From NCBI RefSeq assembly GCF_000818195.1, contig NZ_JTHL01000001.1, positions 6,823,551-6,863,629 of the forward strand: a DNA stretch of 40,079 nucleotides, given 5' to 3'. Below the pieces are notes generated by a model, which saw only the letters and a list, made by a program, of their open reading frames with translations, was not told the DNA's origin and made no database searches. The position numbers were made by a program, and so were the translations under genes. The first letter of the stretch is position 1. The number at the start of each line of letters is the position of its first letter. Positions 32,515 to 40,079 of this stretch are shown here, one piece after another. Source of the DNA: Streptomyces sp. 150FB (GTDB lineage Bacteria > Actinomycetota > Actinomycetes > Streptomycetales > Streptomycetaceae).

Positions 32515-33393
32515 TTAGAGGATCGGGGGGCGCCCTGCGCGGGTGAGGCGGGCGACGGTACGCCAGCTCATGGGGCGCTGTGTGCCTTGGCCGCCTCGGA
32601 GGCCTTCTCGGAATCCGGTGAGGGAGACGCGCAGGGCTGAGCGATTCCGTACGCGCCACAGGGTGATGAGGATCCAGGTGGCGAGGTTGAGGGGGATGAG
32701 TGGGCGGGGGAGGTTGCGGCGGGCGAGCCAGACGCGGTTTCGGGCGTTGAGCCGGTAGAACGTGTCGTGGCGGGCCGGGTCGGTGGCTGGGTGGTGGACG
32801 ATGATGTCGGGCACGTAGCGGCCGGTGTGTCCTTCGTTCCACAGTCTCCAGGCCAGGTCGATGCCCTCGTGGAAGAGGAAGAAGTGTCCTGGCCAGCCGC
32901 CGGCCTTGTCGAATGCGTCGCGGCGTACGAGTACGACGCCTTCGGCCATGACGGTCACGGTGCCTGGGCGTGAGGGGTCGGCGGCGCGGAGGCGTGGGAC
33001 CCATCGACGCAGGGTGATATGGGTGTCCGGGTCGGTGATGCGGGGCTGGGCGTAGGCGAGTTGGGGGTCCTCGTGGAGTTCCGCGACGAGGCTGACGAGA
33101 ACGTGCGTGTCGGGCAGGTAGGCGTCGTTGTCGAAGAAGAAGAGGTAGTCGCCTTTGACGTTGTCGGCGCCGATGTTGCGGCCTTCGGGGATACCGACGT
33201 TGTCGGGCAGGTCCACGGTGCGTACGCCGGGTGGGATCTGCTGGGGGGTGCAGCCGTTGCCGACGACCACGACGTCGAGGTCGATGCCTTCCTGGGCCAG
33301 GAGCGAGGCCATGGCCCGGGGGAACTCCTCGGGGCGGTCGTTCATGGTCAGTACGACGGCGCCGACGGACGCGCGCGGTGCACCTGTGCTCAC
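32515..33393 (-). CDS. Family 2 glycosyltransferase
   Basis: A 292-residue GT-A fold enzyme: VGAVVLTMNDRPEEFPRAMA nucleotide-sugar region, NVGIPEGRNIGADNVKGDYL, metal-binding DxD variant FFFDNDAYLP, acceptor region GGWPGHFFLFHEGIDLAWRL (ED-like motif replaced by EGID) and a C-terminal amphipathic segment. Likely transfers a sugar to a cell-surface polymer or metabolite; donor unknown. GTG 33393 is the start, with AAGGA about ten bases before. A monocistronic-looking gene at the border between accessory and conserved regions. Confidence 0.93.
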   Translation of the reverse strand: MSTGAPRASVGAVVLTMNDRPEEFPRAMASLLAQEGIDLDVVVVGNGCTPQQIPPGVRTVDLPDNVGIPEGRNIGADNVKGDYLFFFDNDAYLPDTHVLVSLVAELHEDPQLAYAQPRITDPDTHITLRRWVPRLRAADPSRPGTVTVMAEGVVLVRRDAFDKAGGWPGHFFLFHEGIDLAWRLWNEGHTGRYVPDIIVHHPATDPARHDTFYRLNARNRVWLARRNLPRPLIPLNLATWILITLWRVRNRSALRVSLTGFREGLRGGQGTQRPMSWRTVARLTRAGRPPIL

Positions 33394-33548
33394 GTGGGTG
33401 GGTGTCCTTCGCTGCGTTGCGGGGAGAGGTCAGGGCCGGTGAGGAGGAAGCGGGTCCGCCTGTCGAACCGGCTGGCAGCCCGCAGCCCTGCTCGTCACGG
33501 GGCGAGCCCGCAAGGTGGAATTGGCCGTGCGTTTGCTCTGCGGATGGC

Positions 33549-33842
33549 TCACTTTAGTGTCTTGGACACTGTGGGAGCGGTGTCTGAACGGTCGTTCGGC
33601 AGAGCGGTGAGTGCGGCGGTGAACAACGAGTGCAGAGCTTTGGTTGTGGCGGGAGAGTCGGCGCGTGGTTGTCGGTGGAGGAGGGAGTCGGCGACGACGA
33701 AGCCGGCTGCCGCGTGGATGCTCCGGCGCTCGGCGACGGCGAAGACCGCCGCTGCTTCCATGTCGGCGACGAGGATGCCTTGGGCGGTGTATCGCCTGAC
33801 TTCGCCGGCGGTCTCGCGGTAGGGCGCGTCGGTGCTCCACCC
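33549..33842 (-). pseudogene. Purine/uridine phosphorylase family, 3' remnant
   Basis: The frame reads WSTDAPYRETAGEVRRYTAQ then GILVADMEAAAVFAVAERRS and AAAGFVVADSLLHRQPRAD, the C-terminal part of PNP_UDP family nucleoside phosphorylases (DMEAAAxF ribose-binding motif). A stop codon lies a few codons upstream in frame and no start fits, so about the first 60 percent of the gene is missing. It lies close to the boundary with the conserved serine/glycine block. Confidence 0.75.
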
Positions 33843-33951
33843 GTGCCGCCATCACAGCCAAGGACAGTCCACGTACGAGTCGGTTCGTGTGGTTCGTCGG
33901 CGTCGGTGCTACCGCGGAGGAGCGAAGCGCCGGGAACTTTTCAGGGAATTT

Positions 33952-34018
33952 CAGCTCTGTCAGAGGGACTGTCCAGGGACGATCCGCAGTGCGAGCGGGA
34001 AAGCCCGTGACAGAGCTG
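33952..34018. terminator. Possible long-loop hairpin downstream of sdaA
   Basis: CAGCTCTGTCA (33952-33962) and TGACAGAGCTG (34008-34018) are perfect 11-base inverted repeats, 45 bases apart, 34 bases beyond the sdaA stop. The long loop makes a simple terminator uncertain; a protein-binding or recombination site is an alternative. Confidence 0.35.
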
Positions 34019-34051
34019 GAAGATGGGAAACACCTGATCAGAAGCTGTGAG

Positions 34052-35434
34052 TCAGCACTCGATGATGTTCACGGCGAGCCCGCCGCGCGCTGTCTCCTTG
34101 TACTTCACGGACATGTCGGCGCCCGTCTCCTTCATCGTCTTGATGACCTTGTCCAGCGAGACCTTGTGGTTGCCGTCGCCCCGCAGCGCCATCTTCGCCG
34201 CGGTCACGGCCTTCACCGCCGCCATGCCGTTGCGTTCGATGCACGGGATCTGTACCAGGCCGCCCACCGGGTCGCAGGTCAGGCCCAGGTTGTGTTCCAT
34301 GCCGATCTCCGCCGCGTTCTCCACCTGCTCGGGGCTGCCGCCGAGCACCTCGGCGAGTGCGCCCGCCGCCATCGAGCAGGCCGAGCCGACCTCGCCCTGG
34401 CAGCCGACCTCGGCGCCGGAGATGGAGGCGTTCTCCTTGAAGAGCATGCCGATCGCTCCGGCGGCGAGCAGGAAGCGGACCACGTTGTCGTCCTTCTCCT
34501 CCGCCGTGGCGCCGCCGGCCGCGAAGTTCATGTAGTAGTGCAGGACCGCGGGGATGATGCCCGCCGCGCCGTTGGTGGGGGCCGTGACGACCCGGCCGCC
34601 CGCCGCGTTCTCCTCGTTCACGGCCATCGCGTAGAGCGTGATCCACTCCATGGCGTGCACCTGCGGATCGCCCTCGGCGCGCAGTTGGCGGGCCGAGTGG
34701 GCGGCGCGCCTGCGGACCTTCAGGCCGCCGGGGAGGATGCCCTCGCGGGACATGCCGCGCGAGACGCACGCCTGCATGACCCCCCAGATCTCCAGCAGCC
34801 CGGCGCGGATCTCGGCCTCCGTACGCCACGCCTTCTCGTTGTCCAGCATCAGCGCGGAGATCGACAGGCCGCTCTCCGCCGACATCCGCAGCAGCTCGTC
34901 GCCGGTGCGGAAGGGGTGCTTGAGCACGGTGTCGTCGAGCTTGATGCGGTTCTCGTCCACCGCGTCCTCGTCGACGACGAAGCCGCCGCCCACCGAGTAG
35001 TACGTCTTCTCCAGCAGCAGCGTCCCTTCGGCGTCGTAGGCGAAGACCGTCATGCCGTTGGCGTGGTACGGGAGGGCCTTGCGGCGGTGCAGGATCAGGT
35101 CCTGGTCCACGTCGAAGGCGATCTCGTGCATGCCGAGGACACTGAGCCTGCCGCTGCTGCGGATACGTTCCGCCTCGGCGTCCGCGTTCTCGGCGTCGAC
35201 CGTACGGGGGGAGTTGCCCTCCAGCCCCAGCATCACGGCCTTCGGGGTGCCGTGGCCGTGGCCCGTGGCGCCCAGGGAGCCGAAGAGCTCCGCCCTGAGC
35301 CGGGTGGTGTGGGCGATGAGGCCCTCGTTCTTCAGGCGGCGCGCGAACATACGGGCCGCGCGCATCGGGCCGACCGTATGGGAGCTGGAAGGGCCGATGC
35401 CGATCGAGAACAGGTCGAAGACCGAGATGGCCAC
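34052..35434 (-). CDS. sdaA: L-serine ammonia-lyase (L-serine dehydratase)
   Basis: A 460-residue single-chain iron-sulfur L-serine deaminase (serine to pyruvate and ammonia). Seen: N-terminal [19 protein letters not shown], the catalytic domain with cysteines for the 4Fe-4S cluster ([28 protein letters not shown]) and the C-terminal IIEC tail whose Cys is a known cluster ligand/inhibitory tail in this family. The start is GTG 35434 with AGGAG eight bases upstream; the longer frame is low-quality. Follows gcvT-gcvH-glyA but is separated by a strong hairpin and a 14-bp repeat array, so it probably has its own promoter. Completes glycine-serine-pyruvate conversion with GlyA. Confidence 0.97.
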   Translation of the reverse strand: MAISVFDLFSIGIGPSSSHTVGPMRAARMFARRLKNEGLIAHTTRLRAELFGSLGATGHGHGTPKAVMLGLEGNSPRTVDAENADAEAERIRSSGRLSVLGMHEIAFDVDQDLILHRRKALPYHANGMTVFAYDAEGTLLLEKTYYSVGGGFVVDEDAVDENRIKLDDTVLKHPFRTGDELLRMSAESGLSISALMLDNEKAWRTEAEIRAGLLEIWGVMQACVSRGMSREGILPGGLKVRRRAAHSARQLRAEGDPQVHAMEWITLYAMAVNEENAAGGRVVTAPTNGAAGIIPAVLHYYMNFAAGGATAEEKDDNVVRFLLAAGAIGMLFKENASISGAEVGCQGEVGSACSMAAGALAEVLGGSPEQVENAAEIGMEHNLGLTCDPVGGLVQIPCIERNGMAAVKAVTAAKMALRGDGNHKVSLDKVIKTMKETGADMSVKYKETARGGLAVNIIEC

Positions 35435-35476
35435 GGGAGGTACTCCTAGCTGGTTGGTAGACGCCGTTGTCTGCCG

Positions 35477-35532
35477 GGTGGTGCGGAACAGGTGCTGCGG
35501 AAGCTGTGGTGCGGAAGCGGTGGTGCGGAAGA
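35477..35532. repeat. Four tandem copies of a 14-bp repeat upstream of sdaA
   Basis: Units start at 35477, 35491, 35505 and 35519, an exact 14-base period, consensus KGTGSTGCGGAAVV. The core GTGCGGAA is kept in three of four, with GCTGCGGAA in the second. The array lies 43-98 bases upstream of the sdaA start, between that gene and the hairpin that follows glyA. It could bind a regulator in phase or be slippage-derived. Confidence 0.85.
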
Positions 35533-35549
35533 ACGCGGGCCGCATGGTG

Positions 35550-35587
35550 CGGGGCACCGCGCACACTCCAGTGTGCGCGGTGCCCCG
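35550..35587 (-). terminator. Strong hairpin between glyA and sdaA
   Basis: An 18-base-pair inverted repeat from CGGGGCACCGCGCACACT (35550-35567) to its complement (35570-35587), with almost no loop; about 16 pairs with a four-base loop are realistic. It begins 35 bases after the glyA stop, so it should end the gcvT-gcvH-glyA transcript. No U run follows. Confidence 0.8.
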
Positions 35588-35621
35588 GGGAAGACGCTGG
35601 TACGGCCGGGTGTGAGTCGGC

Positions 35622-36890
35622 TTACAGGTCCGGGTACAGCGGGTACTTCGCCGCCAGCGCCGAGACCCGTCCCGCCAGCGCGTCGCGGTCGAACTCCGGC
35701 CTGAGCGCCGCCGCGATGACATCGGCGACCTCGGCGAAGTCCTCCACGGTGAAGCCGCGGGTGGCGAGCGCCGGGGTGCCGATCCGCAGGCCCGACGTGA
35801 CCATCGGGGGGCGCGGGTCGTTCGGGACGGCGTTGCGGTTCACCGTGATGCCGACCTCGTGCAGCCGGTCCTCGGCCTGCCGGCCGTCGAGCTCGGACTT
35901 CCGCAGGTCGACGAGGACCAGGTGGACGTCCGTACCGCCGGACAGCACGGCGACACCGTGCTCGGCGACGTCCGGGCGGCCCAGGCGCTCGGCGAGGATG
36001 CGCGCGCCGTCCAGGGTGCGCTGCTGGCGCTCCTTGAACTCCTCGCTCGCAGCGACCTTGAAGGAGACCGCCTTGGCCGCGATGACATGCTCCAGCGGGC
36101 CGCCCTGCTGACCGGGGAAGACCGCGGAGTTGATCTTCTTCGCCAGCTCCTGCGTGGAGAGGATCACTCCGCCGCGCGGGCCGCCGAGAGTCTTGTGCGT
36201 GGTCGTGGTGACGACGTGCGCGTGCGGCACCGGGTTGGGGTGCAGGCCCGCGGCGACCAGACCGGCGAAGTGCGCCATGTCGACCATCAGGTAGGCGCCG
36301 ACCTCGTCGGCGATCCGCCGGAAGGCCGCGAAGTCGAGCTGGCGGGGGTACGCCGACCAGCCGGCCACGATCAACTGCGGGCGCGACTCCTTGGCGAGGC
36401 GCTCGACCTCGGCCATGTCGACCTGGCCCGACTCGCCGTCGACGTGGTACGGCACCACGTTGTACAGCTTGCCGGAGAAGTTGATCTTCATGCCGTGGGT
36501 GAGGTGCCCGCCGTGCGCGAGGTTCAGACCCATGATCGTGTCGCCCGGCTTCAGCAGCGCGAACATCGCCGCCGCGTTCGCCTGGGCGCCCGAGTGCGGC
36601 TGTACGTTCGCGTGCTCGGCGCCGAAGAGCTCCTTCACCCGGTCGATGGCGATCTGCTCGATCACATCGACGTACTCACAGCCGCCGTAGTAACGGCGTC
36701 CCGGGTAGCCCTCCGCGTACTTGTTGGTCAGGACCGACCCCTGGGCCTCCATGACGGCGACCGGAGCGAAGTTCTCCGACGCGATCATTTCGAGGGTGGA
36801 CTGCTGACGGTTGAGTTCGGCGTCGACAGCGGCGGCGACGTCCGGGTCGAGCTCATGGAGCGAGGTGTTCAGAAGCGACTTCGAAGACAT
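35622..36890 (-). CDS. glyA: Serine hydroxymethyltransferase
   Basis: A 422-residue PLP enzyme interconverting serine and glycine with tetrahydrofolate. Diagnostic: [41 protein letters not shown]-lysine motif [16 protein letters not shown], and [15 protein letters not shown] near the end. Full family length. ATG 36890 (GTG 36893 is one codon longer). It lies 43 bases behind gcvH in the riboswitch-controlled unit, pairing glycine cleavage with methylene-THF-dependent serine formation. Confidence 0.98.
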   Translation of the reverse strand: MSSKSLLNTSLHELDPDVAAAVDAELNRQQSTLEMIASENFAPVAVMEAQGSVLTNKYAEGYPGRRYYGGCEYVDVIEQIAIDRVKELFGAEHANVQPHSGAQANAAAMFALLKPGDTIMGLNLAHGGHLTHGMKINFSGKLYNVVPYHVDGESGQVDMAEVERLAKESRPQLIVAGWSAYPRQLDFAAFRRIADEVGAYLMVDMAHFAGLVAAGLHPNPVPHAHVVTTTTHKTLGGPRGGVILSTQELAKKINSAVFPGQQGGPLEHVIAAKAVSFKVAASEEFKERQQRTLDGARILAERLGRPDVAEHGVAVLSGGTDVHLVLVDLRKSELDGRQAEDRLHEVGITVNRNAVPNDPRPPMVTSGLRIGTPALATRGFTVEDFAEVADVIAAALRPEFDRDALAGRVSALAAKYPLYPDL

Positions 36891-36933
36891 CACAGTCCCT
36901 GGGGAATCGGTTGCCGTGGCACGTCAGTTGCCG

Positions 36934-37311
36934 TCAGTTGCCGGAGAAAGCGGTGTACTCGTCGGCGGTGAGCAGGTCTCCCGGCTCATCGGCGACGCGC
37001 ACCTTGAACAGCCAGCCGCCCGTGAAGGGTGCCGTGTTCACCAGCGAGGGATCGTCCACGACGTCCTGGTTCGTCTCGGTGACCTCGCCGGACACCGGGG
37101 CGTACAGGTCGCTGACCGACTTGGTGGACTCCAGCTCGCCGCAGGTCTCGCCCGCGCTCACCGTGTCCCCGACGTCAGGGAGCTGGACGAACACGACGTC
37201 GCCGAGGGCGTTCGCCGCGAACTCCGTGATGCCGACCGTCGACACGCCGTCCTCGGCGCCCGTCAGCCACTCGTGCTCCTTGCTGTAACGAAGCTGCTGG
37301 GGGTTGCTCAT
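36934..37311 (-). CDS. gcvH: Glycine cleavage system H protein
   Basis: A 125-residue lipoyl carrier with the lipoylation lysine Lys64 in [17 protein letters not shown] and the typical N-terminus YSKEHEWL. It carries the aminomethyl group from glycine decarboxylase (P protein) to GcvT. AGGAGA precedes the ATG at 37311. Gap to gcvT is 78 bases. The P protein gene (gcvP) is not in the window, which is usual in Streptomyces where it is elsewhere. Confidence 0.98.
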   Translation of the reverse strand: MSNPQQLRYSKEHEWLTGAEDGVSTVGITEFAANALGDVVFVQLPDVGDTVSAGETCGELESTKSVSDLYAPVSGEVTETNQDVVDDPSLVNTAPFTGGWLFKVRVADEPGDLLTADEYTAFSGN

Positions 37312-37389
37312 GAGCTGAATTCTCCTGTACGCGGGGGAGTGGTGGGGAACACCTGTCGTGCGGATGTCATGCGGACCGATACGTCCATA

Positions 37390-38532
37390 TCACTTCTGGC
37401 GCTTGTAGAACGGCAGCGCCACGACCTCGTACGGCTCGTGGGAGCCCCGGATGTCGACCGCCACGTCCGGGGTGCCGGGCTCCGCGTACGCGGCGTCGAC
37501 GTACGCCATCGCGATCGGCCTGCCCAGCGTCGGGGAGGGGGCGCCCGAGGTGACCTCGCCCACGACGGCGCCGCCCACGACGACGTGATAGCCGGCGCGC
37601 GGGACCCTGCGGCCCTCGGCGATCAGGCCGACCAGCTTGCGCGGCGGCGCGACCGCGGTGAGTTCGGCCGCGGTGGCGAGGGCCATCCGCCCGACGAAGT
37701 CCTCGGTGCCGGCCGCCTTCTCGAACTTCACGACCCGGCCGAGTCCCGCGTCGAACGGCGTCAGGGCCGTCGACAGCTCGTTCCCGTACAGCGGCATGCC
37801 CGCTTCGAGGCGGAGCGTGTCACGGCAGGACAGGCCGCAGGGGATCAGGCCCACGGACGCGCCCGCCTCCGTCAGCGCCTGCCAGAGCCGCTCGGCGTAC
37901 CGCGGCTCGACGAACAGCTCGAAGCCGTCCTCGCCGGTGTAGCCCGTACGGGCGATCAGCGCCGGGACACCGGCGACGGTGCCGGGCAGCCCCGCGTAGT
38001 ACTTGAGGCCGTCCAGGTCCGCGTCGGTCAGCGACTTCAGGATGCCGGGGGACTCCGGGCCCTGTACGGCGAGCAGGGCGTACGCGTCACGGTCGTCGCG
38101 TACGGTGACGCCCTTGGCGTCCCCGGGCCCGAAAGCGACCGCGCGCTCGACCAGCGCGTCCAGCACGGTCTGGGCGTTGGACGCGTTCGCGACGACCATG
38201 TACTCGTCGTCACCGAGGCGGTAGACGATCAGGTCGTCGAGGATTCCGCCGTCCTCCCGGCAGATCATCGTGTAGCGGGCCCGGCCCACGGCGACCCCGC
38301 TGATGTTGCCGACCAGCGCGTAGTCCAGCAGCTCGGCGGCGCGCGGCCCCGTCACGGTGATCTCACCCATGTGGGAGAGGTCGAAGAGGCCGGCCCGGGT
38401 GCGGACGGCGTTGTGCTCGTCGCGCTCGCTGCCGTAGCGCAGCGGCATGTCCCAGCCGGCGAAGTCGGTCATGGTCGCGCCGAGGGCGCGGTGTACGGCG
38501 TCGAGCGCGGTGAGGCGAGGGGCTTTGCTCAT
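37390..38532 (-). CDS. gcvT: Glycine cleavage system T protein (aminomethyltransferase)
   Basis: A 380-residue aminomethyltransferase releasing ammonia and transferring the one-carbon unit to tetrahydrofolate. Seen: MTDFAGWDMPLRYGSERDEH, FDLSHMGEITVTGP, RTGYTGEDGFELFV, CGLSCRDTLRLEAGMPLYGN, FVGRMAL. ATG 38532 has GGGAG eight bases upstream; the open frame continues into the riboswitch, so longer starts are rejected. First gene of the glycine-inducible unit, with the tandem glycine riboswitch directly before it. Confidence 0.98.
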   Translation of the reverse strand: MSKAPRLTALDAVHRALGATMTDFAGWDMPLRYGSERDEHNAVRTRAGLFDLSHMGEITVTGPRAAELLDYALVGNISGVAVGRARYTMICREDGGILDDLIVYRLGDDEYMVVANASNAQTVLDALVERAVAFGPGDAKGVTVRDDRDAYALLAVQGPESPGILKSLTDADLDGLKYYAGLPGTVAGVPALIARTGYTGEDGFELFVEPRYAERLWQALTEAGASVGLIPCGLSCRDTLRLEAGMPLYGNELSTALTPFDAGLGRVVKFEKAAGTEDFVGRMALATAAELTAVAPPRKLVGLIAEGRRVPRAGYHVVVGGAVVGEVTSGAPSPTLGRPIAMAYVDAAYAEPGTPDVAVDIRGSHEPYEVVALPFYKRQK

Positions 38533-38573
38533 GAAGATGGCTCCCAGGGCATGACGGCAGGACGGTGAGGACG

Positions 38574-38790
38574 ATCCTCCCCATCTGTCATCGGAACCTG
38601 AGAGGTTCACCACGACCCCGCACCTGCGTGTCGGCGGCCGTGGTTTGCACCTTGGGTGGGACCGCGCGACAGCGCGGCCCGCTTTTCAGATCTGCCTCAT
38701 CCACGCGGTACGGGGCCTGAGAGATTCAAGGGAGGAACTTGCTCCTTCGGCGCCCGGTACACACGGTGACCGGGACTCTCCCGCGCGGAT
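38574..38790 (-). promoter_or_regulatory. Tandem glycine riboswitch (gcvT motif)
   Basis: On the minus strand two glycine aptamers lie in series in the leader of gcvT. The first (about 38690-38787) has CGGGAGAG, GCGCCGAAGGAGCAA and TGAATCTCTCAGGC. The second (about 38578-38685) has CCCAAGGTGCAAACC, GTGAACCTCTCAGGTT and GATGACAGATGGGG. These conserved words and their order are those of the gcvT-type glycine riboswitch. The expression platform is the about 40 bases before the gcvT start and includes a GAGGA-TCG-TCCTC hairpin close to the ribosome site, consistent with translational or transcriptional ON control by glycine. Confidence 0.95.
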
Positions 38791-38895
38791 TCAAACGGCC
38801 GGTATGCAGTTGGCGGGCACATCATCGCATGCCGTGCGCCCGGACGGCGCGGCAGGAGCGCAACCGTCCCCGCCGCGCCCGGGCCCGTGAAAGGC

Positions 38896-38923
38896 TTGCA
38901 CGGCATTACCAATTCTTTACACT
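38896..38923 (+). promoter_or_regulatory. Candidate sigma-70-type promoter for the kinase-like gene
   Basis: TTGCAC (38896-38901) and TACACT (38918-38923) are separated by 16 bases, in an A/T-rich island about 50 bases before the ATG of the plus-strand kinase-like gene. Matches to TTGACA/TATAAT are 4/6 each. Confidence 0.45.
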
Positions 38924-38974
38924 TTGTGGGCAGACGCATGGGGTCGGGTGATTGTCCGTGACGAGGGGGACGGC

Positions 38975-39733
38975 ATGGCGATGACGGTGAAGCGCTCCGG
39001 TGTCCGTACGAGGAGCCCGGGGGAGCCGGCCCGGCCCGCTCCCTCTGTTCCTCCCGTACCTCTGGCCTCCGTGCCCCACCCCTCCGTACCCCAGCCGCCC
39101 CCGTCCGCGCCCCCGTCCGCGTCGGTCACGGTCCTTCCGGTGGCCGGCGTCCGCGATCTACGGGGCAGGGGCGGCCGGGTCCCCGGCGGCCTCCCCGGCG
39201 GCCTTGTCTTCCGTACCGGCGACCTGGTGGTCGTCTCCGGACTGCCGGGCAGCGGCAAATCCACCCTGATCCGGCGCACCGCCGACGGCGGCGGGATCGA
39301 CTCGCAGGACGCCAGGGACCGTTGGGACCGGCGGATGCCGCGCCTCCTCCCGTACGCGGTCTACCGCCCCGCCGTGCGGATCGCGCACTACCTCGGGTTA
39401 CGGCGGGCCCTGCGCTCCGGCGAGAGCGTCGTCGTGCACGACTGCGGCACCCAGAAGTGGGTCCGGCGCTGGCTGGCCGGTGACGCCCGCAGGCGCGGCG
39501 GGCACCTGCACCTGGTCCTGCTGGACGTACCCCCGGAGGTCGCGCGCGCCGGACAGCGCGAGCGCGGCAGAGGCGTGTCCGGTTACGCGTTCGCCCGCCA
39601 CCGCCGCGCCGTCCGGGGGCTGGTGCGCGACGCCGAGGGCGGCAGACCGCCCGCCGGATGCGCCTCCGCGATCCTGCTCGACAGGGAAGCGGCGGCAGCG
39701 CTGGGCCGTATCGCTTTCCTCGCTGCGCCCTGA
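38975..39733 (+). CDS. P-loop AAA/zeta-toxin-like ATPase or kinase
   Basis: A 252-residue protein. The first 70 residues are Pro/Ser-rich (VPPVPLASVPHPSVPQPPPS) and probably disordered. Then GDLVVVSGLPGSGKSTLIRR is a clear Walker A motif, with VVHDCGTQKW, LHLVLLDVPPEVARAGQRER and an Arg-rich lid resembling small P-loop kinases (adenylylsulfate kinase, zeta toxin, AAA_33 group). The substrate is unknown. ATG 38975 lies after GAGGGGGA; ATG 38981 is an equally possible start. Divergent from the glycine-cleavage unit and 52 bases before sseB in the same direction. Confidence 0.88.
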   Translation: MAMTVKRSGVRTRSPGEPARPAPSVPPVPLASVPHPSVPQPPPSAPPSASVTVLPVAGVRDLRGRGGRVPGGLPGGLVFRTGDLVVVSGLPGSGKSTLIRRTADGGGIDSQDARDRWDRRMPRLLPYAVYRPAVRIAHYLGLRRALRSGESVVVHDCGTQKWVRRWLAGDARRRGGHLHLVLLDVPPEVARAGQRERGRGVSGYAFARHRRAVRGLVRDAEGGRPPAGCASAILLDREAAAALGRIAFLAAP

Positions 39734-39785
39734 CCCCGAGGCGTTAGGGTGCAGCGGCAGGTACGAGGGTGGAGGGGAAGTCAGA

Positions 39786-40079
39786 GTGAATACAGCATGG
39801 CCGGGCAACGAGCTCGAAGAGGTGCTCACGGCCTCGCTCGGCAGCGAAGGGGCGGGCGCGCGGTTGGTCGAGGTGCTCGGCCGCAGTCAGGTCTGGGTGC
39901 CGCTGCCGAACGGCGGAGGGCCGGACAGTGCCGGGCTCGACCTGCCGACGGTGGAGATCGAGGGCGCTCCGTACGTCCCGGTGTTCAGCTCCGAGCAGCA
40001 GTTCCTCCAGTGCGTCGGCGCCCATATGCCCTTCACGGTCGCGCCGGCCCGTGAGTTCGCGCGCGGCCTGCCGCCGCAG
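39786..40079 (+). CDS. sseB: Enhanced serine sensitivity protein SseB, N-terminal part
   Basis: From GTG 39786 (GGAGGGGAAG about eight bases upstream) the frame is open to the right edge, giving the first 98 residues: AWPGNELEEVLTASLGSEGA, VWVPLPNGGG, GAPYVPVFSSEQQFLQCVGA. This matches the SseB N-terminal domain common in Streptomyces. The family is named for serine sensitivity in E. coli; its position beside glycine cleavage and serine genes fits. The C-terminal part is outside the window. Confidence 0.85.
   Translation, partial: MNTAWPGNELEEVLTASLGSEGAGARLVEVLGRSQVWVPLPNGGGPDSAGLDLPTVEIEGAPYVPVFSSEQQFLQCVGAHMPFTVAPAREFARGLPPQ

Noticed and set aside
36811..38568. 585-codon plus-strand open frame across gcvT and gcvH
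   Set aside because: Both genes on the opposite strand are unambiguous; this frame is their shadow.
1..40079. tRNA, rRNA, CRISPR arrays, intact insertion sequences or integrase/att sites
   Set aside because: Looked for cloverleaf-like ends, regularly spaced repeats and transposase motifs while reading; none was convincing.

Overview
The window is high-GC actinobacterial DNA, almost certainly a Streptomyces chromosome. The coding is dense with a G/C-rich third codon position, several starts are GTG, and the gene content is typical: modular polyketide synthase (PKS), PAS-LuxR regulator, CGNR regulator, SpoIIE-type phosphatase, small secreted proteins, and a tandem glycine riboswitch ahead of gcvT. 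It runs from the edge of a biosynthetic cluster, through an accessory zone full of truncated genes, into a conserved glycine/serine metabolism block.

1-5.5 kb: the 3' end of a modular PKS (AT end, A1-type KR, ACP, docking domain, no thioesterase). A PAS-LuxR regulator of the kind found in polyene macrolide clusters follows, then about 1.8 kb with no convincing intact gene.

5.5-14.1 kb: a minus-strand series reading, in transcription order, alpha/beta hydrolase, epoxide hydrolase-like hydrolase, SDR, DUF427 protein, MOSC-reductase-ferredoxin fusion, GMC oxidoreductase remnant, and an aromatic amino-acid lyase-like protein. It faces a divergent CGNR regulator. Three copies of a composite motif, GTAAC-N21-GTTAY, sit only upstream of the regulator and of the two hydrolases. 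Three of the enzymes lack a residue normally essential for catalysis: the lyase-like protein has Ser-Ala-Gly in place of the Ala-Ser-Gly cofactor triad, the SDR lacks the YxxxK lysine, and one hydrolase has Ala at the nucleophile position. This is the strongest candidate for something undescribed.

14.2-20 kb: a YoaK-type membrane protein, a PAS/GAF/SpoIIE/HATPase regulator with a substituted metal-ligand position, a small conserved protein, and three broken genes. Two of these, a SARP-type regulator tail and an Nramp transporter tail, are divergent and both lose their 5' ends at the same point. The third is an oxalate decarboxylase with a frameshifting deletion.

20-24.2 kb: a cytoplasmic Ig-like small protein and an exported-protein group. 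Two convergent secreted proteins share a Cys pattern, an INCT motif and a C-terminal segment that suggest a diverged pair with an aerolysin/ETX-MTX2-like fold. A third exported protein lies upstream of one of them.

24.7-32.4 kb: metal homeostasis. An ArsR/SmtB repressor with a palindromic operator diverges from a P1B-4 ATPase (SPC and HEGST motifs); a zinc CDF transporter follows. Next come a translationally coupled PLP enzyme (cysteine-synthase family) and MFS exporter, then small secreted and winged-helix proteins.

32.5-40 kb: a family 2 glycosyltransferase and a nucleoside phosphorylase fragment, then the conserved block: tandem glycine riboswitch, gcvT-gcvH-glyA, a strong hairpin, and sdaA. 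A P-loop kinase-like protein and the start of sseB diverge from it. gcvP is not in the window. No tRNA, rRNA, CRISPR array or intact insertion sequence was seen.
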